Below, piece by piece: positions 1 to 38,696 of a DNA stretch of 64,000 nucleotides; within the stretch, counting starts at the first letter, position 1; each line of letters begins with the position of its first letter. This DNA is from Lota lota. Taxonomy: Eukaryota; Chordata; Actinopteri; Gadiformes; Lotidae. A model generated the notes under the pieces. That model did no database searches, was not told the DNA's origin, and saw nothing but the letters and a program-made list of their open reading frames with translations. The stretch covers positions 422,501 through 486,500 of the forward strand of contig JACYXH010000103.1 of assembly GCA_026745465.1 (NCBI GenBank), in the 5' to 3' direction. The translations under genes were made by a program, and so were the position numbers.

Positions 1-589
1 TGAAAGCCACAGGGGCTGTTATGTGTTATTATTCGATTTTATTATTGATTAATTAGTCATTAATAAGGTGGCAAATGTGTTACTGAAACATTGATTCAAA
101 ACTGAATACAATCTTCCCATGACTTTGGTTGCTGTCAGCATTTATTTCTATCCATGGTTTGACAGGCCAAATTATCCTCCGTACAATATGACTCATTCCT
201 GCTGTATAGACTACTATGGGAAAGTCCCGGTACAAATCTGGCTTGTTATTGTGGTTTTCTCAATACAAAAATCAAAAGTTAGAAAAGTTAGAAAAAAACC
301 AAACAATTATTCTTACATCTTTCTAGTTCAAAACTAGCTCTGGTGTTTACAAGAAACCCTAGTCGTTGTTGTTTTCCGGTTAACAAAAGCGAACGGTCAA
401 GAAACCGTTGTATTTAACAGTTGGCCCTACTGTTGTTGTCATTCCTTCTGAAAACACTGTTGCATGGTTGTTCAACATAATGCCACGAATATAGACGTGT
501 GTACTAGTTAAGTCATCGCCATGATAATAGGTTTGAGTTCAGTTTCTCACACAGCTGGTGTGTTTTATTTTCTTCTACTTTCTCCCTAG
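1..589. other. No gene seen upstream of first kank4 exon
   Basis: The stretch is AT-rich. The open frames at 119-337 and 513-848 have no recognisable domain. A pyrimidine-rich tract ending in an AG at 588-589 looks like the 3' splice site of the first kank4 exon in view. The kank4 promoter and any earlier non-coding exon therefore probably lie before this window. Confidence 0.5.
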
Positions 590-18336
<17,747 letters not shown>

Positions 18337-18467
18337 GCTAATCTCCCCCACTTCTCCGCCTCCCTCTCCATCTCTCTCTCTCCCCCAATTACAACCTTGG
18401 GGGAAAATACACTCTCTGATTCTCTCTCTCTCTCTCTCTCCATCTTTCTCTCTCTCTACATCTCTCT

Positions 18468-18653
<186 letters not shown>

Positions 18654-19755
18654 GGTACAGTAGTTGAGTGTTGAGGTCATCAAGTGATACCGCAAAGATC
18701 TTTTTTTTATTTTTTGTTTTTACTACTAAAACACCTTTAGGACCTGTGATTGTCACCATCAGATGGGTCTACCCTGTGGTGCGATCTGCAAAATCACCAA
18801 TAATCTCCCTGCCTAGGAATACAAAAAAAGAGTGTGGGACATGTACCCTGATCTCCACAGAGCTGCTTTTCACGTACACACAGGCACTCGTGTAGCAAAA
18901 TCTGTACCCTCTGGGAAACCGCAAGGAGCTACGGTTACCCTCTCGAATACGTCCTCGTATATCAAACGCCGTCACATATCTCTATCTGCCAATGAAGACG
19001 CCGTCCCTCCATCTCTCGACTGTGTGGAGTCAGCAGTTCCGCAGACAGGCGGCTTACGGGGGGAGGGGCTCGTTTATCGGGATCTGAAGTCATTGCCTTA
19101 GTGACAAAACACAAAAAAAATAAAAGAAGAGGAAAGTAATGACGATGTGGGATGGATTTTCCTCAACAGTACAGCAAGGCTGACTTCCTTCGTTGGGGAA
19201 AAACAATGTTCAGCACATGATGTACCTTCCAAAATAATTATACAGAAGAGAAAAAAAACTAAATCGATATAATATATATGACAGTATTTCTTTTTTAAAT
19301 ATTTTTTAATCTCACTAAACTCATTCGTATATTATATTTGGACATAAGCCATTATTGAAATCATATATAATATATACAGAATGGTGTACAAATCATTAAC
19401 ACACAATTATGCTTTTCTATTGCACTTACTTTGACTGCGTTCGTCACGTTAAAGATCTTCAGCTCGTCATCCATCTTGAAATCCCTCAAGATGGAAATCA
19501 CAAGGTTTTCTATTTGACTTCTTTTCTTTCTTACAATCCTCCCTACAGTCTATGTTAAACACACATATTGTAGTTGTAATGGTGTTTATATAGGAGGATA
19601 ACTCGTGTTAAATGGTGCTGCATGCTGGTCTCTCTCCCGGCGGCCTGGCAACAGACAATATCACAAACTAGCTTGTTATGGTGTGTGTATGGAACAAAAA
19701 TAGTCTATAATTATACTGTCTGTTGCCATATTTAGTATCTCATCCCTATATCTCC

Positions 19756-19866
<111 letters not shown>

Positions 19867-21109
19867 TGCGTGAGTGCGTGAGTGCGTCCTGTTTAAACTG
19901 ATCCTCTTCAAATCCAATCGCACATGTGGCTGTCATGTAATGCACAATGAATGTTGCCTGGCTGTTCGACATTCCAACAGAAAATTTAGACTAAGAGTTC
20001 CGAGTTACAACGAACCGTGCCTGCTTGGGCGCAGGCCGACATACTTAGAGCTAGGGCTGATCAACGTATTCGATGATCAACTGATTCTTTTTTTCTCTAC
20101 CATCCAAAGAATTTCCGAATGCTATGAATTACAAACATAGAAGAGCATGCAGAAGCACAAACTAAATATGGAATGTATAATTTTTTAACCCCGTATTACT
20201 TTGATTTAATGAGTCCACATTTAGTCTAATAATAATAACTTAAAGAAAGAATAATTAATTTAAATATAAAGATCTCACAATCTCTACCGCATCTCACCGC
20301 CTTGGCGATAAAATAAAAGCAATATTATTGGATTTTTACGTAATCAGACACCAAAGGGGACAGATTGGCTGCATCTCTGATCTTGAACCAATCGCCCTAC
20401 ACTGTAGACATGTTACAGAAGTAGATATGTTTATATTGTTTCACCTCTGTACTGATCCCAGAGGATTATAGATATATATATTGACCTGAAGTTCTATAAC
20501 TATGTGCCGGGGCTCAAAATGGGTGTGCATGCTGCACACAAAATAATCCCTTAGCGAACACATTACTGTTTGCTAACTTGCAATAAAGCAGAGCTTGTCC
20601 TGTTGACTTTTTGTTGAACATCTTATATTTTCATATTTTCTATATTGGGGGACAAACAGAACAACCACATTGAACACTAAGCAAGTGGTGAGAAAGATCC
20701 GATATGTGTTGTGTTAAGTCTGACTTAAAGATGAACTCATCAAATGTGGAATTTTTGTTGTAGCTTTGTTTCCCCTGTAAATTCAGCCAAATAACACAGT
20801 GTATATACAGTATTGTGAAAAGTATATACCCAATGTCGTCTGAGAGTTTAGTCTTTATTCCAAATACTATATTTTTTACTATATATATAATACATTTATG
20901 TATGCATGGAAAAAGTATTCCAATGGTTGTGTGGAAGTGCATTTGAACAGCTGCAAGCAAGAGGTTAGCTAACTGCCCTTGGTCACTGCTAATGTGTCGT
21001 TAATGTTTACTTTCCATTTGATAAAGTGGCGGACTGTTTTTGTGCTCTTGAATCTCTTCCTTCACAGGTGCCACACTTTCACAACACACTATTTTGGCCT
21101 AAAATATGT

Positions 21110-21156
21110 TATATATGATATATATGTGTATATATATACATACATCTATATATGAC

Positions 21157-21208
<52 letters not shown>

Positions 21209-21233
21209 CAGATATATATATATATATATATAT
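21110..21233. repeat. (AT)n block with TATATGACAGATAT interruptions
   Basis: An AT dinucleotide array broken twice by ATGACAGAT, so the array itself is duplicated. Confidence 0.9.
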
Positions 21234-21878
21234 GTGTGCCATTTTTCTGGAAAACATGAAGCAGTCCCAACACACTCAAGAGTATATGTTTGGATATCAG
21301 AGTCTATAAATGGGAACCAAATGAAAAGTCTAATATGTACTATCTAATAATCCTTGTACAATGGGCATATATGTTAAACCAGAGAATAACTTCTAAATAA
21401 AATATATACGAAGATTTACATCCTCGAAAATAAATCATTGTCTCTGTCTTCTTTGATTAGTCAAGGTAGCGTTGCCCTAGCATCTAATTTGTTAACTACA
21501 TACATATGAAAGAAAAAGAGAGACAAAGGATGGAGAGACTGAAAAATTAAGAAAAGAGAATAAGGATGGATAGTGAGAACATCGGGAAAAAAATTGAGAA
21601 CACGAAAATCAGTGTATAAGAAAAACTAAAAAGCGAAAAAAGATGTTACCGTTTGAAAATGACATCATTACATTATGTTGGTTTTAGGTTAGGGTTTGAT
21701 TTTAGTGTTAGGTATCAAGGTTTGGTTTAAGGGTTCAGGGTTAGGTTTCAAGGTTTCGTGTAATTCTCATGACGTGGTCCCTGGAGCCCACGAGATCCCC
21801 AGCGTCCGGTTTTCTGAATAACATCTTGGACAAGGTCTGTTACTTGGACGTGCTAACCGAGCTTGTAGACATCTTCCC

Positions 21879-21980
21879 CAGGGCCCATGAGGCCCCTGAG
21901 GTCCCTGGGCTCATGAGGCCCCTGAGGTCCCTGGGCTCATGAGGCCCCTGAGCTCATGAGGCCCCTGAGGTCCCTGGGCT
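21879..21980. repeat. 26-bp GC-rich tandem repeat
   Basis: About four copies of a unit starting GCTCATGAGGCCCCTGAGGT; one copy is shortened. It is a local GC-rich island in AT-rich intergenic DNA. Confidence 0.85.
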
Positions 21981-22034
21981 GGAGCAATACTCCCATTTGT
22001 ATTTAGTTTTCTTGTGTTTGAGAAAACTTAGTTT

Positions 22035-22080
22035 CCAGAGTTGAACTGGGGACCTCTTGATCTGCAGTCAAATGCTCTGC
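22035..22080 (-). pseudogene. tRNA-Cys-like fragment (GCA anticodon)
   Basis: Read on the minus strand, it contains the anticodon arm TTTGACTGCAGATCAAG, the variable loop, and a T arm with GTTCAACTC, as in eukaryotic tRNA-Cys. The D arm and both acceptor strands are missing, and the 3' side runs into an AGTTTTCT/AGAAAACT hairpin (22006-22029). It is a truncated copy or the remnant of a tRNA-derived SINE head, not a working tRNA. Confidence 0.7.
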
Positions 22081-22443
22081 AAGAAGAAAATAAAAATTTC
22101 CACAAACTGTAAGACTAAAAATGGGGTCATGGGTAAAAAAAAGTTGAGAGCCTCTTGTGTCCCTCCTGGGACTGTGGGCCCTGTCCTGGGGCTGTGGGGC
22201 CCATCCTGAGAACGGGGACGATGGTAAGCATGACGACCACCGCTTTACATTATTTTACAATAACTGGACAGCGTGTCGTGGAAAATCCCTAAATAAGGTC
22301 ATAAATAATACAGTATCTAACATCGCCCTCCATTCACACCAAAACCAGGGAGTATGTAGGTCACTTCCTGCTGATTGTCATCTTCCAGCTCGAGAGGGCT
22401 GATTATACAAGAGACCACGCGACAGAGCATGAAGGTACTTGTA

Positions 22444-22449
22444 TTTATT
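22444..22449 (-). terminator. Polyadenylation signal of the SUN-domain gene
   Basis: AATAAA on the minus strand, about 28 bp after the SUN gene stop codon, which implies a very short 3' UTR. Confidence 0.6.
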
Positions 22450-22476
22450 TAATAACAAGGATCTGGTCTCTGGTGT

Positions 22477-23423
22477 TCAGTGGGAGTGGATCTTGCCGTG
22501 CACACGGAACCGGTACAGACAAGTATGGTCTGGGTGGCCCCAGTTGGTCTGGACCAACAGCTTGACCAATTTAAACACACCCACGTCTCCACCCTGAGAG
22601 GAGAAAATAGTTATTTTTACGGGTTGAGAATCAAGGCGGTGAACAAAACCGGAGTGTTAATATGTGCTTTAGAAGAAGAAGTGGACAATGGATGAGGAAG
22701 TTATCAACCAGTTAGTTGAAGATAATAATTGTCTGCTCTGAGTTGGACTCACATGAAGTGTGAATGTCTGGCTAGGCTCGCCCTCTTCGTCGTACACAAA
22801 GTTCCCCAGAAGGGTTCCCTCTGTGTTCTCACAATCTGCCATTCCCTGAGAGACGGAGGGAGAGAGAGAAAGATACAAAAAAATAGAGGATTTACAAACT
22901 GCGAGTTTCGATTAAATCTAGACAACATAAAGACTACAGACTATATAGACTTACATAGACTATAATGTTTTTGGGAGCACTATCGATTCGGCCTGTGGGG
23001 GTCTTGTGCGATGCTATGTGGTCCAGGGTTACATGGCTGATGTTGATCGGGTGGGACAGGGAGATGACCATATGTCCCGTGCCTCCAGCAAAGGCCCAAC
23101 ACTGTCCAGGAAGAAGCTCAGGCTGGCCCTGGTCAGAGAGAGAGAGAGAAAGAGAGAGAGACAGAGAGAGAATTATGTCAAATGGGATGTCACCTTTGAT
23201 TTTAGGCAGACAAGAAATTGAGTTAATTACTCTGGAAATGTGTGAACCGTATGTCTTTTTGTGTGTGTGTGTGTGTGTGTGTGGATGTGAATAATGCAGG
23301 AAAAGTTATGAACCTGGATGACTGTGCGGGGGCTCCTTGGATGGAAACATGAAGTCAAAGACCACAAACTGGAGGATTTGGGCAGGTAGCTTGGAGAACA
23401 CAGGTGTCTCAACACGCGGCCAC

Positions 23424-23488
<65 letters not shown>

Positions 23489-26400
23489 ACAACTCAAAGG
23501 TAGAGATGACTCTTAGTGACATGAGATAATGAACACAATGAGCCTGATGGCGATGCCACTGAGGGACAAACCTAACCTTGAGATTCCAAAGCGAAGTCGG
23601 CCATCTCATCACCCACTGGATGACCACAGCGCCGACCGAGCTGTCACATAGAATATCGAAATAAAAACACATTGACAGTTTCATCCGATCAATGGGGGGC
23701 TTAGCTTTAGACACAGAAATTCCAGATACGGATTATACCTTGCGTAACTATCTTAGCTTGCTAAAGGACCAGTTGTCTTTCCTGGCTGTGACACTCTGCT
23801 ATCCTAATGCCGTGGTTCTCACACACACACACGCACACACTTAGTCGAACTGGTTTTTAACACACTTAGCCTCCACCCCAGAGTGTACCTTCTCCTGAAA
23901 CCACTGGTCCAGACTGTCCTGGAGCTCCACTGTGATGCTGCCCTGAGGAACAGTGGGGGTCTTGTTAACGCCCCCAATCCAGGTATCCAGATCCACTTTT
24001 ATCTGCGAGATAAAGGTTGCGGTCAAATCTCATATAGTCTCATGAAGCTCAAATCTGGGTGAACGAGGCGTTTCATTCGATTTTGCTTCTTATTTGTTTT
24101 GACAAATTAGTATGTGGTTGCTGGGCGCGTGTCTCATCAAGCGCGTAATTGGCAAACAGCAAACATAAAATCAGCCAGCACTAGTAAACTTTTCCCAGTG
24201 GGAAGACAAGCTAAAACACACTGTCAAGACACCAACGTTCTTAGAAAAAGGGTCAGCGTGTGTAGACCATCCATTGTGGATATACACACATAAAAATCCC
24301 CTTCCACTCGCGTGAATGAGAAAACAGGAAACAAGGCGTAACTCCTTCCCCTCTCAGTTTTTGTTTTCCCTGGCCAGGGCTATGTGGCGTCTCCCAACAG
24401 AAATCCTGCTTTAATACAGTAGGACTGCTGGATCCCAGATTAAATCTCATATAAAGACTCCTGTATGCCTGTGTGTGTACATGAGCGTGCGTTGTCTCCT
24501 CACCTTGTTCAGGGAACGTCCCTGATCGGCCAGTCGGGCCCATAGCTGCTGGTTGAGGAACAGGCTGGCCCTCCCCAGCTGGACCACTTCCTGTTCCAGG
24601 TGGAGCTGCTTCCTCTGGAGGATTCCAAGGGAGCTTGAAACGCAACACAAAACATCATCATGAATACGGTGTCCCCCAAGGGGGGAATATTTCAAGCTTG
24701 TCTATAACGCCGTAGCTGCTTTAGGTAAAAAATGCCACTTGCTTGTCAATTTCTGCTTCAATTTGTAACATTTTGGTTTGGAATCTGTTTTCCATCTGCA
24801 AGAAAAGGAACAACCAAATCATGTGGTTGAACAAAACTATACTGAATAATGACAGATAATAAAAGTACTAGCATTGAATCAGTTATCTTGTTCTTCTCAC
24901 CGTGGAGACTACACTCAGCAGTTGGATCTCAAAGTCTTGCTGTAAAGACAAAAAAGGTTTGTAAGTGTGCGTACTTCACAAAGTCCCACTCCACAACATC
25001 TCGAAAAATGCATTATTGACCACCCTCTCCTCAGCCCTAACATAAATCTGCCTCTTACCAAGATCTGGGTCATGAATTCCTCAGCCTCAGCATTAAATCC
25101 CTTTGTAAAACACAAGTGTAATCATTATAAAACAAGCACATATGAAATTATCCAAATAATAAAAAAGTAATAAGTCCAATTCCCGTTCTACTAAGCTATA
25201 CTAAGTGGTAGAGGTTAGAAGCGGTAGTACTGGTATAAGAGAATTGAAAACCTTGATGTATCATACACTGAATTATACATGTTTGCACAGTGAATAAGAG
25301 CCTTGCTTTTCTTTCTTTTAACCTGTTGTAGAGGAGGGTCGTACCTCAGAAGCAGATTTGCTGTGGGTCTGGGACGTAATCATGAACTGAAGTCCTGAGG
25401 GAGGTGGAGAAACAGTAGAACAAACTCAACAATGAAACGTGTATTCTTGTAAGACACATCTTGACAGCAAAAGTATTTGGTTCAATGGAGCATGATCATG
25501 GGAAGAGACTCTGGCAGCATGGAGAAAGCATCTACAATGAGGTAGCCAATGTTCACTTTCATAGTCCACTTGTAGGCACCGCACATCAAAGGATACAAAG
25601 AAACACAAACCTAAAGGTGTTCTCATGGCCTAGTTAATTGCCAGTACACACCTTGGTTAAAGTGGTGATACCAATACAAACTAACATAACACCTTACAAA
25701 TAGAGAGAGGAACAACCCATTTGATTATCTGCATTATATTCTGTATTTTGCACAGCATTTTATTTATTTATTTATTTATTTATTTTTTGCACTACCACCG
25801 TGGCTGGTACAACTACCATTTGAACACATTGTTGTATTGATGTTTCTACTTATTATTATTATTATTTATTATTACATAGTTTGTTATTGATCTTGTATTG
25901 ATGCTGCTTTATGACTGTTGAGGATCCAAGCCTAAGAATTTTACTTTTGCGTACTTGTACGTTAAGATGTAATAAAAGCAACTCTGATTCTGATTCTAGG
26001 TGCAAGGATATGTTATATAACATAAAGAAGGTTATATAATTTGTGATATTACTGTTAGCAATCATTTTTAAATGACACTCAACAAACATAATGTGATAGA
26101 CAACATCTTGCCTGACAATACACATCTTGCCTGGCTGGACAACAAAGCTGCTCTCTCTCTCTATCTATTTCTAATCCCTGTCCCACTTGCAGATGGGAAC
26201 TAGTGAAGAAATCACATCCAGAATGATGCCTGCTCTGAATATTTACTCACCAAAGATCAGCAGCAAAAGGAGGATCACCTGCCAGTGAAAAGGAGCCGTG
26301 TTCTCAGTAGGGTGGTCATTAGCGTCATCTGCTGGAAGAAAGCAACAGGACAGGCTTGAATGTGTTCAACAATCTGTCTGTTTACTGTCTCTGCCTCACA

Positions 26401-26808
26401 TAGCCGCCAATGCATGTGAACTGTTGCTGTAACATCTCTGTACTTTTTTTAAAATCTCATTAATGTATCTTCTCCTCCATTCCAGTTCTCTTGTTGTTCT
26501 CCTCGTGTATATCTCCTTAGTTTTTCCTATGTAGACTCACTGCCGTGACTCTCGCTCAGTGTGCTGCTGGAGGTTCCCTGGACCTCCATCTCATCCTCAG
26601 AGCAGTAGCTGGTGTCCAGGTGGAGGGCTCTGGTGGCCCGGGTGATGTTGCTGCCAGTCCTGGAGCCATGAACAGAACCCTGGGGGCCGGCCCCGTTCCG
26701 ACGCCTCCTGAACACCCTTCAGGGATGGAGATTATGGGAAGGGTAGGAGGATTTAAAGAGTTTTCAAATAATAGTAAATAATAATAAGAAAACAAAATGT
26801 AAAATGGG

Positions 26809-26853
<45 letters not shown>

Positions 26854-26995
26854 ATTTATGTATCTTTGTATGTGTGTGTATCATTTATATCACTACACAT
26901 AGATCAACTTACTTGACTGCAGTCTCTCTGTAGGACATGTTTGGATCTTCCCCGTAGTACCCCACTGCCAAGAGACGGGTGCTACGACGGGACAT
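22477..26995 (-). CDS. SUN domain-containing protein (compact, SUN1/2-like)
   Basis: SUN proteins sit in the inner nuclear membrane and bind KASH peptides in the lumen, bridging nucleus and cytoskeleton (LINC complex). Exons on the minus strand are 26995-26913, 26707-26541, 26331-26251, 25394-25345, 25100-25059, 24939-24901, 24795-24739, 24614-24504, 24002-23889, 23640-23577, 23423-23314, 23128-22955, 22845-22753 and 22593-22477. All phases close, giving 433 aa. The protein starts MSRRSTRL, as SUN2 does. It has one membrane span (WQVILLLLLIFG), a short luminal coiled coil (LEQEVVQLGRASLFLNQQL) and a full SUN domain: DFALES, SPRTVIQ, CWAFAGGTGHM, SAPKNIIVYG, EGTLLGNFVYD, TNWGHPDHTCLYRFRVHG. 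Human SUN1 and SUN2 exceed 700 aa, so this is a short form like SUN3/SPAG4 in size but with SUN1/2-like wording. I leave the ortholog open. Confidence 0.88.
23425..23484. repeat. (AC)n microsatellite at a SUN-gene splice acceptor
   Basis: On the gene strand this is a (GT)n run ending in GTGTAG directly before the exon at 23423. It takes the place of the usual polypyrimidine tract. Confidence 0.9.
24045..24450 (+). repeat. Dispersed repeat family 2, copy A (SUN intron)
   Basis: It begins near AAATCTGGGTGAAC, runs through GCACTAGTAAA, and ends near TAGGACTGCTGGA. The same anchors occur in the same order and orientation at 40020-40370. Between anchors the copies differ a good deal, so they are old insertions. 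The class is unknown. Confidence 0.7.
26813..26849. repeat. (TG)n microsatellite
   Basis: In intron 1 of the SUN-domain gene, about 60 bp before the exon 1 donor on the plus-strand coordinates. Confidence 0.9.
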
Positions 26996-36410
<9,415 letters not shown>

Positions 36411-38444
36411 CCACAGGCTGCACTGCCTGTCCAAGCATGGGTCTCGGTGTGCGGTTTGCAAGCCATTCATTCTCCTGTAAGAAGCTACTGTGGACAGGGT
36501 CCTCACCCCCACCCCCCCCCCCCCCCCCCCCCCCCACTTCCCTGAACCACCCCTCTTCTATATTTGACATGTTTACGTACACATACTATGTAGTATCCAA
36601 CATTTTCAAAGCTGGTTAGACATGTTTCTTAGTGACTGGTGTGGTTGGAGCGTTCATAATGGTGCCTCCCATCACCCCTTTTCCTCATTAAGCCTTTGAA
36701 GTACATAAAAGCAGCCTTTCACTAGCGTCATGTGACGATAACATGAATGCGTGGAAACGATGCCGCTGGTTCTTCGGTCTTTGTACAACCAGACCCCCCC
36801 CCCTGTCCCCCCCGTCCCCGGTTTGAAAAACGGAGAGGGAGTCATCTAATGTGGTGCACACTTGGTGTTGGGTTTGCCTTAAACAACACGCACAAGACAA
36901 GCCGGTTTGTTGTCATCATGGATTTCTGGTTCTGCAGGAGCTTAGCTTTCACCGACTCATGGGCTGTGAGACATTGCATTGCCAGTTCCACCAAAAATAC
37001 CATCATTAACCAAATGTCATCAGAGCTTTAGACTCTCGTTGGATAATATGGACAATTATGAAATCATTCATTTATTAATTCATTGATTCATCCTTTGCGC
37101 AACTCCTTAACACACTTGGTCACTTTCCTAAAATGTATCACACCATCTTAGTTGTAACATCTTCATAACATTCAGCACACCACACTGAAATATTGCCGTC
37201 ATCAGGCAATGGTTAACTCGTAACAGCGGGTATTGACGTGTGCACTACGCACACAGGGCCGTAGGGTACTTGGGTGGCTCCAAGACTCGAGAAATATACT
37301 AGTGGATCAACCCCCTCTCCCAATGTATTTGGTATTTAAAGTCAGCGTTATAAACATAAAATACACCTAGCCTATTTTGAGAGTATTTTTCATTATTCGT
37401 TACCAGAATGTTTTATAATTCCATGATGTAGTGATTGAGGTTAAGCGATAAGAGTTGGGGAGTTAAAAGGTCACGTTAAGAAGAGCAGTATGTGACAATG
37501 CAAGTGTAAAAACCAACGTGGCCTATAATAGCCATCATGATAGACACCTATGGCAGTATAGCAGAGGTGCACTTCAAGTTGGGCATAGTTGATAATGGGG
37601 GTTTATTAGCCCCCGTTGACTGTACTTCATATGAATCAAGTATTATTTCAGGGTATACGGTCACTCAACTATGTCACTCTGAAGCATGGTCACCAGAGCA
37701 ATACATACAAAACATCTGAACCGTTTGGGATATGTACAAAATAGGTTCCCATTATTCTTCCCTCCCTGGATATAACAGTGTGTAGGAGTACAGTTTTACA
37801 CCAACTTTGTTCACTTTAAATCAGTCACAGCCGACATCCCATGGAACCACGAGTGAGGTTGCTGTTGTGAATCTTAAAAGTGAGTGTTTGGAATTAATAT
37901 GGTGATATACCACTCAGTTGAAATGCTGCCTCATCTTGGGGTGTTGACCATGTTGAAATTGAGGTTGTTTCAGGATTTTGGCTTCCCTGTGTGTGTTACT
38001 CAACTCTCTAATAAAGTGTTGTCAGTTATCTGGTTTTTTTGGAAGGGGGGGTGGTTTGTTTTACTTTCTTTTAAATCACCCGCCTGAAACAACATTTTGC
38101 ATTATACAGCATTTATTTCATAATTTATTTTATTGAATACAAGTGTATTTAACACAATATGCTTTAAATACATATGTGCAAAAGGAACTGTTGCTGAATA
38201 ACACAAACAACTTTGATAATTTATTCCAAGCAGACATAGTATCTATTATTTCAGCTAATGTTCTACTCCTATCTCTAATGTATTACCCTATTTAGATGCT
38301 GTTGATGAGGTCTGTTCAAGCATCAACTGCCAAGTTTTTATCAACTACGGTGACGTAGCATTTTGTAATAAATTAAACAAATCAAGAAATAAAACATTAA
38401 GCATAAGAATGCACTTTTGACAGGGGAGGTGAAGTGCAAGAGTC
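36411..38444. other. ttc39c 3' flank; convergent gap to eef1d
   Basis: It contains a C24 tract at 36512-36535 and otherwise unremarkable AT-rich sequence. An AATAAA at 38010-38015, followed by GT-rich DNA, could end a 1.6-kb ttc39c 3' UTR. I see no further coding exon. Confidence 0.5.
36512..36535. repeat. Poly-C tract (C24)
   Basis: Homopolymer about 100 bp after the ttc39c stop, probably in its 3' UTR. Confidence 0.95.
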
Positions 38445-38450
38445 TTTATT
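38445..38450 (-). terminator. eef1d polyadenylation signal
   Basis: AATAAA on the minus strand, about 70 bp past the eef1d stop. This fits the short 3' UTR usual for translation-machinery mRNAs. Confidence 0.65.
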
Positions 38451-38518
38451 ATTAACCGTACATTAACCGTTCACAATCAGCAGAAAGAATGGATGAAGAA
38501 AGGAAACACATGCTGCAC

Positions 38519-38664
38519 TTAGATCTTGTTGAAAGCAGCAATATCAACACTCTGGATCTAAAAGAAGGAACAAAAATCCATTAGCTTACAACAGAGCGAC
38601 TAAAACGTACAACGTTGGACGTATATTTGGCCCATCTTTATCCACTGACTTCATGCTCTGTGTG

Positions 38665-38696
<32 letters not shown>

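Noticed and set aside
23604..23670. Alternative frame in SUN exon 10 reading VGAVVIQW
   Set aside because: The phase-consistent frame gives MADFALESQG, the conserved start of a SUN domain.
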